Positions 24,931-56,000 of a DNA stretch of 64,000 nucleotides are shown piece by piece. The translations under genes were made by a program, and so were the position numbers. The notes under the pieces are model-generated. The model saw only the letters and a list, made by a program, of their open reading frames with translations. It made no database searches and had not been told where the DNA came from. Source of the DNA: Tubiluchus corallicola (taxonomy: Eukaryota; Priapulida; Priapulimorpha; Priapulimorphida; Tubiluchidae); NCBI GenBank assembly GCA_030141605.1, contig JAQGDQ010000331.1:188001-252000 (forward strand). The letters run 5' to 3'. Each line of letters opens with the position of its first letter. The stretch's first letter is position 1.

Positions 24931-25232
24931 TTGAATTGTGTTTAATAATATTGTCGTGTTTAAATCAGTGGACTAGCTTCTTCGATGATCCTACTTTGCC
25001 TGGTATCGATCTACTTTATCTTGACTTCAAAAAGGCATTTGATTCTGTCCCCCGTCTCTTACTTAAAATGGAATATTCTAGTATAAGAGGTAAGCTTGTT
25101 AAGTGGTTCAGTTACTTTCTTACCCACCCGTTTCCAACGTGTTGTACTTCCACTGAGTGGTGCCCCGTTGTATCCCCCAAGGAACCTTGAGGTGGCCCAT
25201 ACTGCTTTCTTATTTCTATTAGTGATATCTCT

Positions 25233-26847
25233 ATAATCCATCATCCACCTCTATAAGCGGAAAGGAAACAGACAGCAGTGCGACAATCACAGGGGCATCT
25301 CACTCCTATCGATTGCTGGCAAAATCCTGGCAAGAATTCTTCTAGATCGTCTCAACACACACCTAGAGAAAGATCTTCTACCTGAAAGTCAGTGTGGATT
25401 TAGACAGGGACGCAGCACAGTTGATATGATCTTTGCAGTGCGGCAGCTGCAAGAAAAATCCAGAGAACAACATGTCAACCTACTGACAACCTTCGTTGAC
25501 CTCACTAAGGCCTTCGACACCGTGTCTCGCGAAGGACTCTGGAAAATCATGGCTAAATTTGGATGCCCTGACAAGTTTATAAAGCTGATCAGAGAATTCC
25601 ATGATGGTATGCAAGCGACAGTTCAGGACAACGGGAAATATTCAGACCCATTCGCAGTCTCCAACGGCGTAAAACAGGGCTGTGTGCTGGCACCGACTCT
25701 CTTCAGCATGATGTTCTCCGCAATGCTCACCGATGCATACAGAGACAGGAATGTCGGTATTGACATCCGTTACAGGACAGATGGAAAACTTTTCAATCTT
25801 CGCAGACTGCAGGCCAAGACCAAAGTCAAAGAAGACACCATCCGTGACCTCTTATTTGCAGACGACTGCGCTCTCAATGCCACCTCAGAGCAAGACATGC
25901 AGGAAAGTGTTAACCTCTTTGCACAGGCATGCGATGATTTTGGCCTCACTATTAACACAAAAAAGACAGAGGTCCTACTTCAGCCTGCCCCTGACAGCAC
26001 ATATGTAGAACCAACCATCACTATCAAAAATGAGAAACTGACGGCAGCCAACAAGTTCGTTTACTTGGGTAGCACCCTATCAAGATCAGCTACCATTGAT
26101 GATGAAGCAGCCTTCAGAATATCAAGAGCCAGTGCAGCCTTTGGAAACCTAAGAACAACATGCTGGGAAAGACGAGGCATCAAGCTGTCAACTAAACTCA
26201 AGGTCTACCATGCTGTAGTCATTCCATCTCTGCTGTATGCCTGCGAGTCGTGGACAGTCTATAGTCGCCATGCCAGACAACTAAACTCCTTCCACCTGCG
26301 TTGTCTAAGACGACTCCTCAAGATCAGCTGGCAGGACTACATACCAGACACTGAAGTCCTCGAGAGAGCACAATCCATCAGTGTTCATGCAATGCTTAAG
26401 GCAGCACAACTGAAATGGGCTGGTCATGTTCGACGTATGGAAGATCACAGACTGCCAAAGAGACTCATGTACTGCGAGCTGAAAGAAGGGCAACGGTCAG
26501 TTGGAGGGCAACGGAAAAGATACAAAGACACCCTCAAAGCCAGCCTGAAAGAATGCAACATCAATGTCGACTCCTGGGAAGATGTGGCACAGGAGAGATC
26601 ACGTTGGCGGTCCCTCATCAAATCGGGAGTGAGCAACTATGAGTCCAGACGCATCCAAGTTAGGCAGGAGAAAAGACAGCTTCGAAAAGACAGACAACGC
26701 AATGCCTATCAAGATACACCATTCTCATGTCCTCACTGCAGGAGGAGGTTCTCAGCAAAAATCAGGCTTATAAGCCACCTCCGTACCCATCCTATGGTGT
26801 CAGAATGAAGTCATGGTCCTCTTCGACTATGAAGGACGAACTACTAC
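25233..26847 (+). mobile_element. Younger LINE insertion with 13-bp target duplication
   Basis: The sequence TAGTGATATCTCT occurs at 25220-25232 and again at 26848-26860, exactly flanking this 1.6-kb piece. It is truncated at its 5' end inside the reverse transcriptase domain and ends after a short 3' UTR (39 nt after the stop) in ACTAC. This is the classic outcome of target-primed reverse transcription with 5' truncation. The coding part is listed separately. Confidence 0.92.
25237..26808 (+). pseudogene. 5'-truncated but open LINE reverse transcriptase with C-terminal C2H2 finger
   Basis: Open for 523 codons with no stop, from SIIHLYKRKGNRQQCDNHRG onward, but the N-terminal endonuclease and the RT start are lost, so it is not a functional ORF. 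Visible blocks: ESQCGFRQGRST; FVDLTKAFDTV (catalytic D); NGVKQGCVLAPTLFS; LLFADDCAL (catalytic FADD); GLTINTKKTEVL; NKFVYLGSTLS; YACESWTVYSRH; MLKAAQLKWAGHVRRM; and at the end CPHCRRRFSAKIRLISHLRTH, a C2H2 finger that ends the ORF in many such elements of cnidarians and lophotrochozoans. GC and codon use are clearly higher than in the flanks, consistent with a recent arrival. Clade assignment needs a phylogeny. Confidence 0.9.
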
Positions 26848-27600
26848 TAGTGATATCTCTGACTGTATTTCCCCGGGGTATAGCATCCCGTTATTTCTTG
26901 ATGATTTAAGGACCCTTCATCCAATTTGTGTCGATCTTGATCGTTATATTTTACAACATGATTTGTTGACTAGTGCAGTAATGGTTGATGGCCCTGAATG
27001 GGTTATCAGTAAATGTACTTTACTTAGAATACGCCCTAAATCTGTTGCACCTTACTTTCTAAATAATGCTAGAATAGCTGAAAAAAGTTTTATTAAAAGC
27101 TGCCTTAGGAGTAATGATTTCTAATGACCTCAAATGGAATTTCCATGTGAATCATATCACTGCAATAGCAAACTGTCGTATTGGCATGGCTAAGCGCCAG
27201 GTGATATCGACAAATGCAGCAGCAATTATTCCTCTCTATAAAGCTGTTGTTGAACCCATTCTGGAACACGCGTCAATTTTTTGGTCACCCCAGTATACTA
27301 CTCTCAAGAATGCTCTCGAAAGAATTCAGGATAGATGTACTTGTCTTGCTATTAATTTGGATCCCACTTAGATTTCTACTTGTGAGCAAAGGTGCGAGAC
27401 TGTAGACCTTGTGAACTGTTTCAAAATAATTAGTGGAAACGCTGTTCTGACAGAAACAGACTTTTTTCCGAACCATGAGTTCTTCATGGTCATGTGCCTG
27501 ACAGTAAAAATACTTTTTTTCCTATCTAATCTCCTGGGTAATGTTTTTTCATCATTACCGGGAATTTTATCATTTTTTCTGTACGTTCATATACTTACTT

Positions 27601-30600
27601 GATGCCGTCATATAAAAGCGTATTTTTTTAGTTTGAAACATATTGTATTATAGCATTATTCTTTCGGGAAACACAGGACGCAGGCCATGTTTTTCCATGG
27701 CTAGCTCTCGACCAGGGTTGCCATTTTGTATGATGCTGATTGTATTGGAGGCTACAAGGCATTGAACGTTCTTAATGGTCGCGTAGTGTTGCTGTTTATA
27801 CCATAATTATCAGAACATACATGTTCATGATACAAACAAGAGACTACACAATAATCAATAATTATATGATAATTTAGTAATGCAAAACTAAAAAACAAAG
27901 CGTGAAAACTTGTGCATTGAAAAAAAATTAAAATTTTACTGCTAACCAGTGGGAAATAAACAAACATTGATTTCACCTGATTTTAAATATTCCACGATTC
28001 AGTTTTAAACATTCACAAAACTTTAAAAAAAATTTCCTCCTTCCCTACTGACATCTTCTGAGCTTTTTTTGTGGCTGGCGGGAGTATAAGTTATTTGTGC
28101 AACTGCCTAAAACCAACATCAGATCGTCCATCTGGGCATCGCATAGTTCAGCCACATAATCATCTTTCACCATCAGCCATCAGTGCTTCATCAGTTGGCT
28201 GTTTCAAAAGGCATTTGAGAGACGACTGTTTACAGATAGTTTCCATTTAGGTCCTTATTACAGTGTGATAATCAATGTTTTCCCAAACATGCCACGCATT
28301 TTCATAATTGTCCTACCATGATTGCAGCAAAACTGGTGATGTGTTTAGTACTTTTTAGAGGAATGACACTCGTTTTTTTTTCAGGTAGGTCCTCTTGCTG
28401 AACAAAATGATTTATTTCACTATAATCTGCCGAAGTTTTTGCACATTTTGGTACAAAAATCAACTTCTTGTGATACATGGTTCCGGTAGGGGTGTGTTGA
28501 AGGTGCATTTTGAGCAACCGAACCAAGCCAATTCTTTATGCTTTCCTGCCACTGAACTAAATCTTAACTGAATGATTGACCATACTGCCGAACCGAATAA
28601 CAAACAAAATGTCAAGTTAAAGGGATTCTAAACTGTAATACAACTTGAGATTAACTTACGTGTTATCAAAAGTTTACAGCATATTGTGACATTGCGCTAC
28701 GACAGAAGCTATAATACATTGTATTGTTTTTTGCTAAAAAAATAAGAAGTTAACCGAGTGGCCATGTTTGCGCACAAATTACGTGATCTCGTCCTCACAT
28801 CCGCGCGTGCTGTATAGGAGTGTTTGTAAACAGCTGATCATAAACACACGCTTTGAGTCATTCGTACACAACAATTTGATCAAATTCTTTGCATTTTCTG
28901 TTTGGCTTACAGCACTAAATTATCCGTTGTTTGTAATTTATAATATAGTCTCGGCCTCGAAATAGTTACGAGTTCGATTCAGTAGTTAACTATGTGTATA
29001 CTGTAGGCCTGTAGAACTATCGTGTAAGCGCAAGGCTAGTTAACGTTTACACTCCGTTTCTGTAGTTTTTTTTTGTAAACAGAGCGTGTATTACATTTAC
29101 TGTTATTGCAACTTGCAATTTACTTTGCTAGTGTAGGAAAGGCACCTCATTATCATAGGAGTCTGCAATGCTACCTGTCACACAATCAGGTCCATCTAAA
29201 TTGTCCAAGCTACATGAACTGTCTTAGACACAGAAATATATCTGTTGGCAGTCTGCCATCCTCCAAGCTTCAAATTTCTAGCAACTAGACATTAACTTAT
29301 AACATACTATATCATAATATCAAGTTTAGAGTTCTCTGAATGAAAAATGTATCAATACTTAAACCAGCTGATAAAAGCAGCTGCATGCACGATCAAACTC
29401 CAAAGTTTGGATGAATTTTCACTTAATTAATTGACTGATCATTTATTAGCAGCCTGGTACGTTTGCTTAGTAACTTATAGTTCATGTAAAAACAACACAG
29501 ACATTGTGACAGGGGAGGCAGAGGGGCAATTTCCATCTTTGCATTTCTGTAAGGGTGCCAAATTAGGAAGAAATAAAGAAGGGACAAAAAAAAGAAAAAC
29601 CATACTTAAAATGCGAATTATTTTTAGCTATTTGCACTGTCTTTACTTGTGATTCTGTAACGTAGATTCTATGGTTTGTTTCATTTTAAGCCACCTCTAA
29701 AATACCTTAAGTGCAGGAAAAATCACAACCAGGCACCCTAAGTGGAAGTTTGGGGAAGGGAGGTAAGGTGCGCGAAGCTGAAAAATTGTTGATGAAATTG
29801 CTTTAACAAGACATGGAAAATGTTCTGAACTTACGTTGTTTTACACTTTAACCAAACCGAATCCGAATTTTCGCTAAAACTAGCCTAATTTTCTTGTAAT
29901 TCCAATCGAAAAGAATTACAAACTCTGTAAGGTTTTATCGTTTTAAGTTAATGGTGATTGGTGAGCTATGTAAAATTCTTCTGATTACTAAATCTGCAGA
30001 AGCAAATCCAGAAGGGAGTCCAGACCCCTCCCTTTTGACGAAGAAAAATTAAGTATAAAGTCCAATTTGCAGTGCAAAGATACTGCAACCCTAGATTACA
30101 GCTTTGCAAAATGAGAAGCCTGCATACTCGATCGACCACTGCATTGTCTGGTTGTCTGCTAAAACACATCTATCTAGACGTTTGTTGCACTGAGTTTCAT
30201 TACAGCCAGTGATTGACTGTTAGAAATTAAATAATCAACAGTTATAGATCTATAATAACTTAAGTTATTCCAGGCATGTGCTAAATTTACATTACAGGTC
30301 CATGTGTGTTTGCAGTTAAAGGTATTAATGAATTGGTGCCTAGTACCAGTAATTACAATAATTATATTTAATCTTCATCTTTTTAGTCTTCATTGCAGAA
30401 ACCTTATTTGAAATCATAGGGAAAAAACAAGAATATAACAATGTACAGAAATAATATCTTCATTTAAAAACATTTGCATTTTTTATTCTCTAAATTGTAT
30501 GATAAGCAGTCATTGTACTTTTGATAATCAGCAAGGCACAAAACTTGTGGACTAATAAATTTACCCTGAAATGACATCTGACTAGAAAGCTAATGACAGC

Positions 30601-31640
30601 AATAGTGCAGAGACAAGAAGACAATGATAAAGGAATATAGACGGCATATAAAGAATATTTATGTCGTTTATTCTTATTTGTTACACAAGGTAGTAGCAGT
30701 TCATGTTATTATAACAACAAACTAAAACACAAATGTCCAAAAAATGTCATCATTTCAAGTGTGCTTCAGAAGGCTTAACAATGGACAACAGTGCAGAAAA
30801 ATACATTTCCCCCAGACATCCTAACTGAGGGGCCCGGGGCAGGTTCCCCGTGCTCCCATCTGCCTTTCTGCTTGGTCACATTTGGACCCCTCCCTTTCAG
30901 AAGTCTTGGATCTGTGTTTGAATTTAATGGTTAATGTTAGTTAGTAAAGTGCTGCATATTTTAAAAGCAGTCCTTATTCATTCAAATACTGTTAAAGCTA
31001 TTTTGTATAATCAATCATGACAGTATTTAAGCAAAACTGCTACACTATAATTGTTTACTTGCTCGAGTTTTCATATATTTATTTCGTTGAGTGTAAGCAA
31101 ATATAACGCTACTGCGCTATTGTGTATTAAGCTGGCTTGTGTACCAGTGGTGCATCTCATTCCTCGAGTTATCATACAGAAATAGAAAGCAAGATGTTAG
31201 CTGTTGTGCCATGTTCGCTATTTACTATAAGCTTTCTTTGGATAAAATTTCATAAGTATTATAGGGAAATATTTGGTTTGTTTAATATAATTTTCACCGA
31301 ATGTGACAATTATTAAAAAAGTAACTTCGGTATACCAAAGTTTTACTGAGCACATTTTTATATTTATATTCCGGGAAAAAATTTGGTGATCGAAATATTC
31401 GATGCATCCCTAGGTTCCGTAATGAAGTGCAATTCAACCCGGCACACAGATTGATAGGAAATACACTATACAGTCATAAAAACATAATTGTATCAAGTTA
31501 GTAGCTAATGAGTTTAAGTCTAGGCTTATTAATTTGTAAAGTGTGCTATCTATAATGGAGTATTCTAATGGACTGTACATTACATAATAATAAATGAATT
31601 CAAGTTAATTTAGGTCAGACTGTAATTATATTATTACTAG
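27601..31640. other. Intergenic, no gene supported; CpG-rich patch near 28.75-29.05 kb
   Basis: No exon with homology was found on either strand. Around 28745-28830 the sequence is locally rich in CpG and contains GCCATGTTTGCGCACAAATT with 17 open codons. This patch could be an upstream noncoding exon or promoter for CUL2, but nothing links them directly. A GC-rich stretch at 30830-30900 (CTGAGGGGCCCGGGGC) looks like repeat sequence. A minus-strand frame at 28302-28526 has a protein-like composition, but I do not recognise it. Confidence 0.35.
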
Positions 31641-31963
31641 CCAAACCCCGCAAAAACAATTTTGCGCATAAACTCACAATAACAACCCGCACCACACCAC
31701 GCTACCACCCACTACCCCACTGACAACACACCAACCACGTTACACCAACCTGCCGCACCACTCACAATCATCACACCACACCATACCGCAAGACAACGCC
31801 ATACTACACCGCACCACAGCACCCACACCCTACCACCCCACCACATTATCTACAAAACATCACCCACACCACCTAGACCACACTATACTAGACCCTCCAC
31901 TCACCTACACCACTCCATCAACACTGCACACACCTGCCACACTCACCACACCTACCGCAACAC
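31641..31963 (+). repeat. AC-rich, G-depleted low-complexity tract
   Basis: About 320 bp of the + strand consist almost wholly of A, C and T with very few G, built of degenerate CACCACAC / CCACAC / ACAACAC units. There is no constant period that I can fix by eye. It looks like a decayed minisatellite or an expanded simple repeat. Confidence 0.85.
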
Positions 31964-32040
31964 ATGGTGATCATGATGTTGATAATGATGATAATGATGA
32001 TGATGATGACGACATCTACAACACTAACACCAACAGCAGA
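31964..32040 (+). repeat. GAT/ATG triplet microsatellite
   Basis: Directly after the AC-rich tract the + strand switches to GATGATAATGATGATGATGA-type repeats (31985-32010), then to ACA-rich sequence. Confidence 0.85.
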
Positions 32041-32479
32041 GCATTATAGTAAAACCATGCAAAACATTTTGTATAAAGTCGAAACTGTGTGCTGTAACAA
32101 ATGCCTTAGTCTGTCTACTAATGATCGATAATGCGCGGACATTCTACATAGTTTTGGTTGCTGTTTTTCAGATGTCAGTAGGCTAACAGAACTTACTTAC
32201 ATGTAAAATCTATAAACTGTAGAACGATTGGAACAGCCACATAATAGTGTGCAGCACAAGGGGATAGAAAAAGAACTTTGAAATACACCCACCCGTTTCG
32301 TCCAGTATACATTTCTCCTAGTGAATTCACCATTGAAGACTGTTTCGCCCTCTTTCTGCGAGTGTGTTTATTTTTCCCAACATGCTCAAATAGTGCCCGA
32401 AAAGTGCCCATAGTGGCTATTAGTGGCCCTTCGGCAAAATCTAAATGTGACTATAATACCCATCGCTGAATGGGTTATC

Positions 32480-33010
32480 TAACCATTACTGGCACTGTCC
32501 CCGGCACGTTCCCTTTCTCTAGAAAAATGAGGTATAAGTTTTGCACATTTTTGCGAAAAACCGTCAAAAAAGGACGTTTTTGGGTTGTTTTTCTCCTCCT
32601 GGTCCTCCCTGTCGAGAAATAAGACCCCGGTTGCGAACCTATGGGTGAAGATCTTTCATATGATGTGCAGATCGCCATTTTGTTTCTTTAATAACTCGCA
32701 CACGCACAGGGCTAGGGTCACGAAACTCACAGGGCACACTCCGCGGGTAGGGGGATTTATGTCAGTACGTAACCCGTCACCACCAGGTCACAGAGTGGGC
32801 AGGGTTTTTGTTTTTTCGTTGGGCTGCATCTCAATTTTTGGTATGCGGCTAGATGGGGCGGAGTTGTTGTGCATGGTTGAATATGAGCCATTTGTGTATT
32901 TGAAAATTTTTTGGTAGGAGGCAAACTCCAAGATCAAGAGGGTCGGTGACACTAATTTCGATGTCGAATAACAGCATTTTGTGATACGTCAAATGAAAGG
33001 TCTGAATGTG
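32480..33010 (+). repeat. Dispersed repeat family R1, copy B
   Basis: Starts with AACCATTACTGGCACTGTCC, matching copies A and C, and continues with CTCTAGAAAAATGAGGTATA and GAAGATCTTTCATATGATGT; the last is the counterpart of the ATCTTTC...CATTTGACATATAGAT part of copy A. TACGTCAAATGAAAGGTCTG at 32985-33004 repeats a motif of copy A in the other orientation. The first half present in A and C is missing. GC is higher than in the flanks. Boundaries are approximate. Confidence 0.6.
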
Positions 33011-34090
33011 ACGAATCGGATGGTTTAAGTTTCGCCGATTTCGGTGGATGTTGAACTTCAAGATAGATTACAGGTTAAAGATAAGAAGGTCCAATTTCAG
33101 TGTTGAAACGATCGCAAAACATCGTCGGGAAAAAACATTTATTGGCCATGTTGTGTGAATGTTTAGGGGAGTTTTATAGCTCTTTGGAAAGAGAAAGAGC
33201 TGTTCTACAAGATGATATAAGTTTTTTCTGAAAACACGTAAATGGGCTCGACCGACTAATTCCATGCAAAATTACGAAAATTTCACATCTTAAACTGGGT
33301 CTTCGCGCAACACATCGCACCGCTATTATACCTATTGCAAGCTGCGTGATTACTTGCAAGCTGGGTTGGCGCAATTGAGAGAAGACCCATATTTTGCATC
33401 TAAAAGCTATGAGTTTGAATCCCCATTAAAGCTTTCTGCCATTACATCTTTTATATCTTTTGTCATTTCACACTGTTTGGATATTATGCAAAATGCTTCA
33501 GTCAGTTTTTGCTAGTTGCTACAAAATTACATTAGTTTGTATTTTTGTTACAATTAGTTTGAATGTGCTAATGTTAAAATTCTAGTCAAATTAATTATTC
33601 TGCAACTTTCTGGAACTCACTGATACCTATGATAGGAAATACTTGTGTGGTCATGTTGTGTGCTTGATTGCTAAAGAAAGCAACATAGGACTTAGTTAAC
33701 AATTAGACTGGTGATTGGCCACCTGTCAAGAAATAATAGTTTGGATTTTACTAAAATGAAATGCAACTCCTAAGTAATCATGCATGGTGAATTCAACGGA
33801 AGCAATATTATGCCATTACGAGCCTTGACACCTGTGAAAAACTGACAAGTTCCGATTTCATTGAAGCTTTTAATTGTCAAGCACAACAGTACTTACATAC
33901 ATGATGTTAACTATTTTGAAAAACATTTTTATTTGAAAAACAAAAGCTGTCACATAAAGCATCTCCTATAAGCAAAATCTTACCACAGGGTTTGACACAG
34001 TCAAAAACGTCCACTAGTTAAATTTATATCTAGGATAAAGATTAGATTCTCGTTAGATCTCTACTGTAACTTGTAAGTCACGTAGCTAGT
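33011..34090. other. Intergenic, upstream of CUL2
   Basis: I see no coding sequence. The repeat copy B may extend to about 33400. No TATA box or other promoter element close to the CUL2 start is convincing. Confidence 0.35.
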
Positions 34091-34375
34091 GTACTACTGC
34101 AGACATTAAATTTGTAATGTTATAGTACAGTCAAATATGAAGCGATATGCTAGTAAAAATATTTCTGTCTGTTTTTAAGTAGGCTTGTCTTAATTGATAG
34201 TCGAATTATAATAAGGCACTCATAGTAAAATCAAGTTGTATATTAATGATCTTGAATTATTCTTGACTGGCTTGTATTGTACAAAATGCCTTGCCATTAT
34301 GTTTTACTATTAATTAACAATATTTATTTGTGCATCAAGTAAATTCTTATTGTATTTTGTAACTTGTCACTAATT
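34091..34375. repeat. Segment duplicated in CUL2 intron 1 (first copy)
   Basis: 34091-34205 (ACAGTCAAATATGAAGCGAT, GCTAGTAAAAATATTT) matches 35878-35985. 34214-34370 (CACTCATAGTAAAATCAAGT, then TTAATTAACAATATTTAT) matches 36854-36995. The second copy is split by about 860 bp. Identity is moderate, so the duplication is old. Confidence 0.65.
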
Positions 34376-34395
34376 TTTTTTTTTTTTTTAGTTTT

Positions 34396-34415
34396 TGCAG
34401 AGCTAGTTGTTTGCA
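34396..34415 (+). promoter_or_regulatory. 5' UTR of CUL2 just after a splice-acceptor-like site
   Basis: A run of about 16 T followed by AG ends at 34391, and TTTTTGCAG ends at 34400, 15 nt before the ATG. Such tract-AG sequences suggest that the coding exon 1 is spliced to an upstream noncoding exon, so the promoter is probably further upstream. This is inference from the splice signal alone. Confidence 0.4.
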
Positions 34416-52849
<18,434 letters not shown>

Positions 52850-53038
52850 ACGGGTTTTTCCCAACATGCGTGTAAAGTGTTTGCATGCAGTGAATTTAAT
52901 TATTTTAATAACATTATTAGTCGGCATCAAATGCTGTTGAAAATATGACTGCAAAATTGTGAAATGTCAAAAGTATGAAGAGCTGTACGTTGTTATTTTG
53001 ATACTCGGTGACTATTTATTACATTGATGTATGTTACA

Positions 53039-53044
53039 AATAAA
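53039..53044 (+). promoter_or_regulatory. Polyadenylation signal of CUL2
   Basis: AATAAA 190 nt after the CUL2 stop codon, followed by T/GT-rich sequence. Confidence 0.6.
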
Positions 53045-56000
53045 GTTATCGGACGGTTTTATTTAGAAACTTAATTTTAACTGTAAATGTTGTAAATTTC
53101 ACCTTCCCATTTATATATCACACAACTGTATTCAAATCTCAAGGTTTTGCTAATTATTAACATTTCACATTGTAACATGAATTTTTTTCTAACGTAAAAG
53201 GTCAAACAGGTTTTTACATTTTACAGTAAATCCTCGTTTAACGTAATCCATTTAAACTGTAGTCTTAAGTGAATCATTGTCATATGCATCAAAAGCCATG
53301 CTTTCTATACGAAAAATAGTAAATCCATGGATATATGTCCCACAGGCATCTCATTGAGAAATGGATTTCTTAGGTGATACAAATCAAATGTATTACAATT
53401 TTTAGTTGTATGTAGGCTTACACATTACTTTTTAAATGTACAAAGAACTTCGTTATTGTTATGCCAGTGCAGTTATTGCACAACATGCAAAAATAAAAGG
53501 AATTTTTAAGTAACTTATTTTTCGTGGTCTAGAGTAATTTTAATCCCAGGTTGCCAATCTATGTTTTAATTTTCCAGTCTCTTTCCTTGATTAGCCTTTT
53601 CATCACAGCACAGTTTCTATTGTAACTGGTATAGAGATATTTTATGAAAAAGAACAGTTGCTACAACTGCAGACTACAGATTACTGCAAACTTTTTCTAT
53701 ATTACCATCAGTTTTATTGTCAAAACTATCATTGTACTCCACCATAGCAGTTGATACCCTATTCCTCCATAATTTTAACTGCTGTCATCACCACTGCTTT
53801 CCGTCACCACCATCACAAGTACCTCCATGTTCAGCAGCAAGAGCTTCATCACGTCATTTCAGCAGTAGTTTTGTTTTGTGTAGTTCAAAGCATCTTGCAA
53901 AATATAGGATAGAAGATGAGTCACAACACAGCAGACTGTAGCACGTTCAGTAATAACAGCAGTCTTCCCAAGTTTTGCCCATTTTTTGGCCATCGGGCTA
54001 ACAGAGGATAGCACCACGCTTTATTTTCAAAGTGCGCCTGGCATGTGCTGGTATCATTTGTACTGGCGCACGTGTCAATTAATTTGTATAATTATCAAGT
54101 ATGACGGTTCAAGCTACCGGCCAATCAGAATGACATTTTCATGACGGGAGATTCTGCTCATGCTGGGCAGTGAAGTCCTGTAGCAACTGGTGTAGGCCTA
54201 TGCTTCAAGTAGGTAGTAATTAAATAGATGTATAAAATTAACAAGCTGTGCTTTAGGCTGCCTCGCTGTGCAAATGACACCTCCTCTTAACAGCTCGATA
54301 GAGAGATTAGTGTCAGCATCTATGTCAGGAAACAGAAACATAAGGTTTGTTTGTTTTTAACGGCCATTTTAGAACATAATAAATGCAGCAAGTAATAGCA
54401 CTTTATTTAAGATAAAAATTCATTAAGGTTTAATGCTTTAAGGTATGTAAAACATTAATTCACTAAAATGAAACATTTGTTTATAAGTGAGGCAACAGTG
54501 GCAAAATAGGTAGTAATTTATGTATATCGTTTCTAAGTGACAAACTGGCGATATAGCTTTTATTTAGTATTACACCACCTTCCTTTATAGTTCATTACCA
54601 CTTTTAGCAGATATCAGGCTGGAAATCGTATTAATATGGTATCTTAAATTAAGTAGTGCCATTTATTAGCAAGAGAGAAGCACCTTTAAAATGGGTCGGT
54701 TAAACTAGGTCGTAGGGTGTGTCGTATGAAAACGATTTTATAATTTTTATTGCCTCCTTCGGTAAATGAATTGTCTAGTTGCTAACTTCTTACAGTTTGT
54801 CTGATATAGACTGTAGACTTCTTATGAATAATTCCATTTATGCTATAGTACATTTTACTTATGTTATCGTATATTATCGTAAGCTAATATACTTTGTATG
54901 ATATAATTCGTTGTTTTAATATGCTTTGTATAATATAATTTAATTCGTTATTTTAAAGGAAAGGTAATATGTTTTTACCATTAAATTTTAGCGAGCTACT
55001 TCGATAATTTACTTTGAGGGCAATATGCGTGGCAGTACCTTACAATTTTCACACTCGCACCGAATATACTAAAAATGGGAAACGTAAAATTCTACAAAGC
55101 TTACATTCATTCACCTGCAAAACAAAGCAATCATCAGTGAAATCTGTCGATGAGCCAATGGAGCAAATCAGAAACTCTCGAGACGCCACACATTTGTGCA
55201 ATTGAACCAGCTACTTGTTCCTGTGCTTCAAAATAGCACCTAGTGCTCATTATGCGTCTGGAAAGTGTGTGTAAGCTATGCACTTTGTAATGCAGTATGC
55301 AATGGCTTCGTAATGTAGATCGTACATCACAATATAGTAGGGGATGAAAAAAAAGATATTTCGTTATCGTTACAGTATGGTGTATTTTAAGAATTCCACG
55401 ATCTTTACTTTTAATGTGAAGGATAAAATGCCGTAAAAGTGAATTTAAAGTCTATAAAATACTACATGTCATGTTCGTTTAAGTTCGAATTACGTACGTA
55501 AAACATTCTGCGTGGATTATTTGATGTAGCTATCTTACTTCTTAACTATATTTTTTTATTTTTGAATTAGCTTGTGGTTATATCAAAGTTAAATGCACTT
55601 CTGCTCGGTCATAAACAGTGGCAGCTGTTTTCTACTTTTTCAATGACTTGAAGTAGCAGTGAATTGAAGTATCAATTGCTCCAGCAATTTTGTAATTCAA
55701 GTATTAAAGTATCTTTAATTTGACCGCCAAGTCATAGTAAGTTTCCTATGTAAGATATGAATAAAAATCAAGAAGCTACGCGTTTCATTTTTTTGTAGAA
55801 TATGGAGAGAGATTTGGAATTGTCCATTATTTTAATAACTGATCGGTAAGAGGGACAGACACAGACTAAGGGTATGCATTGACTGCGGCCCTTTTAAATG
55901 TTTTAGGTGCGCCATTGCCGTGCCCGTCGACTGTGGCAAAATTTAGCGCTAGCGAATGCAAGAAAAGTCGTATGAAGTTATTTTAATGATCGAAAGATTG

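Larger units (their letters stand above)
24931..27600 (+). mobile_element. Old LINE (CR1/jockey-like RT), split by a second LINE
   Basis: The left part (24931-25232) encodes GIDLLYLDFKKAFDSVP, the reverse transcriptase block with the first catalytic aspartate, and ends in PYCFLISISDIS. The right part (26861-27600) continues DCISPGYSIPLFLDDLRTL, the degenerate second catalytic box (usual LFADDTKL). It goes on with KCTLLRIRPKS, LGVMISNDLKWNFHVNHI, IIPLYKAVVEPILEHAS and NALERIQDRC, all typical of the thumb and C-terminal part of this LINE class. If the 25233-26860 insertion is removed the frame runs on without a gap. Frameshifts (at about 27110) and stops show it is dead. The 5' half is missing. 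Confidence 0.87.

Noticed and set aside
26813-27124. Independent 103-codon gene
   Set aside because: It is the continuation of the older LINE reverse transcriptase after the nested insertion.
28302-28526. 74-codon minus-strand frame
   Set aside because: Same reasons; possibly a repeat fragment.
31641-32040. CRISPR-like array
   Set aside because: Simple-sequence repeats without constant unit or spacers, and eukaryotic context.
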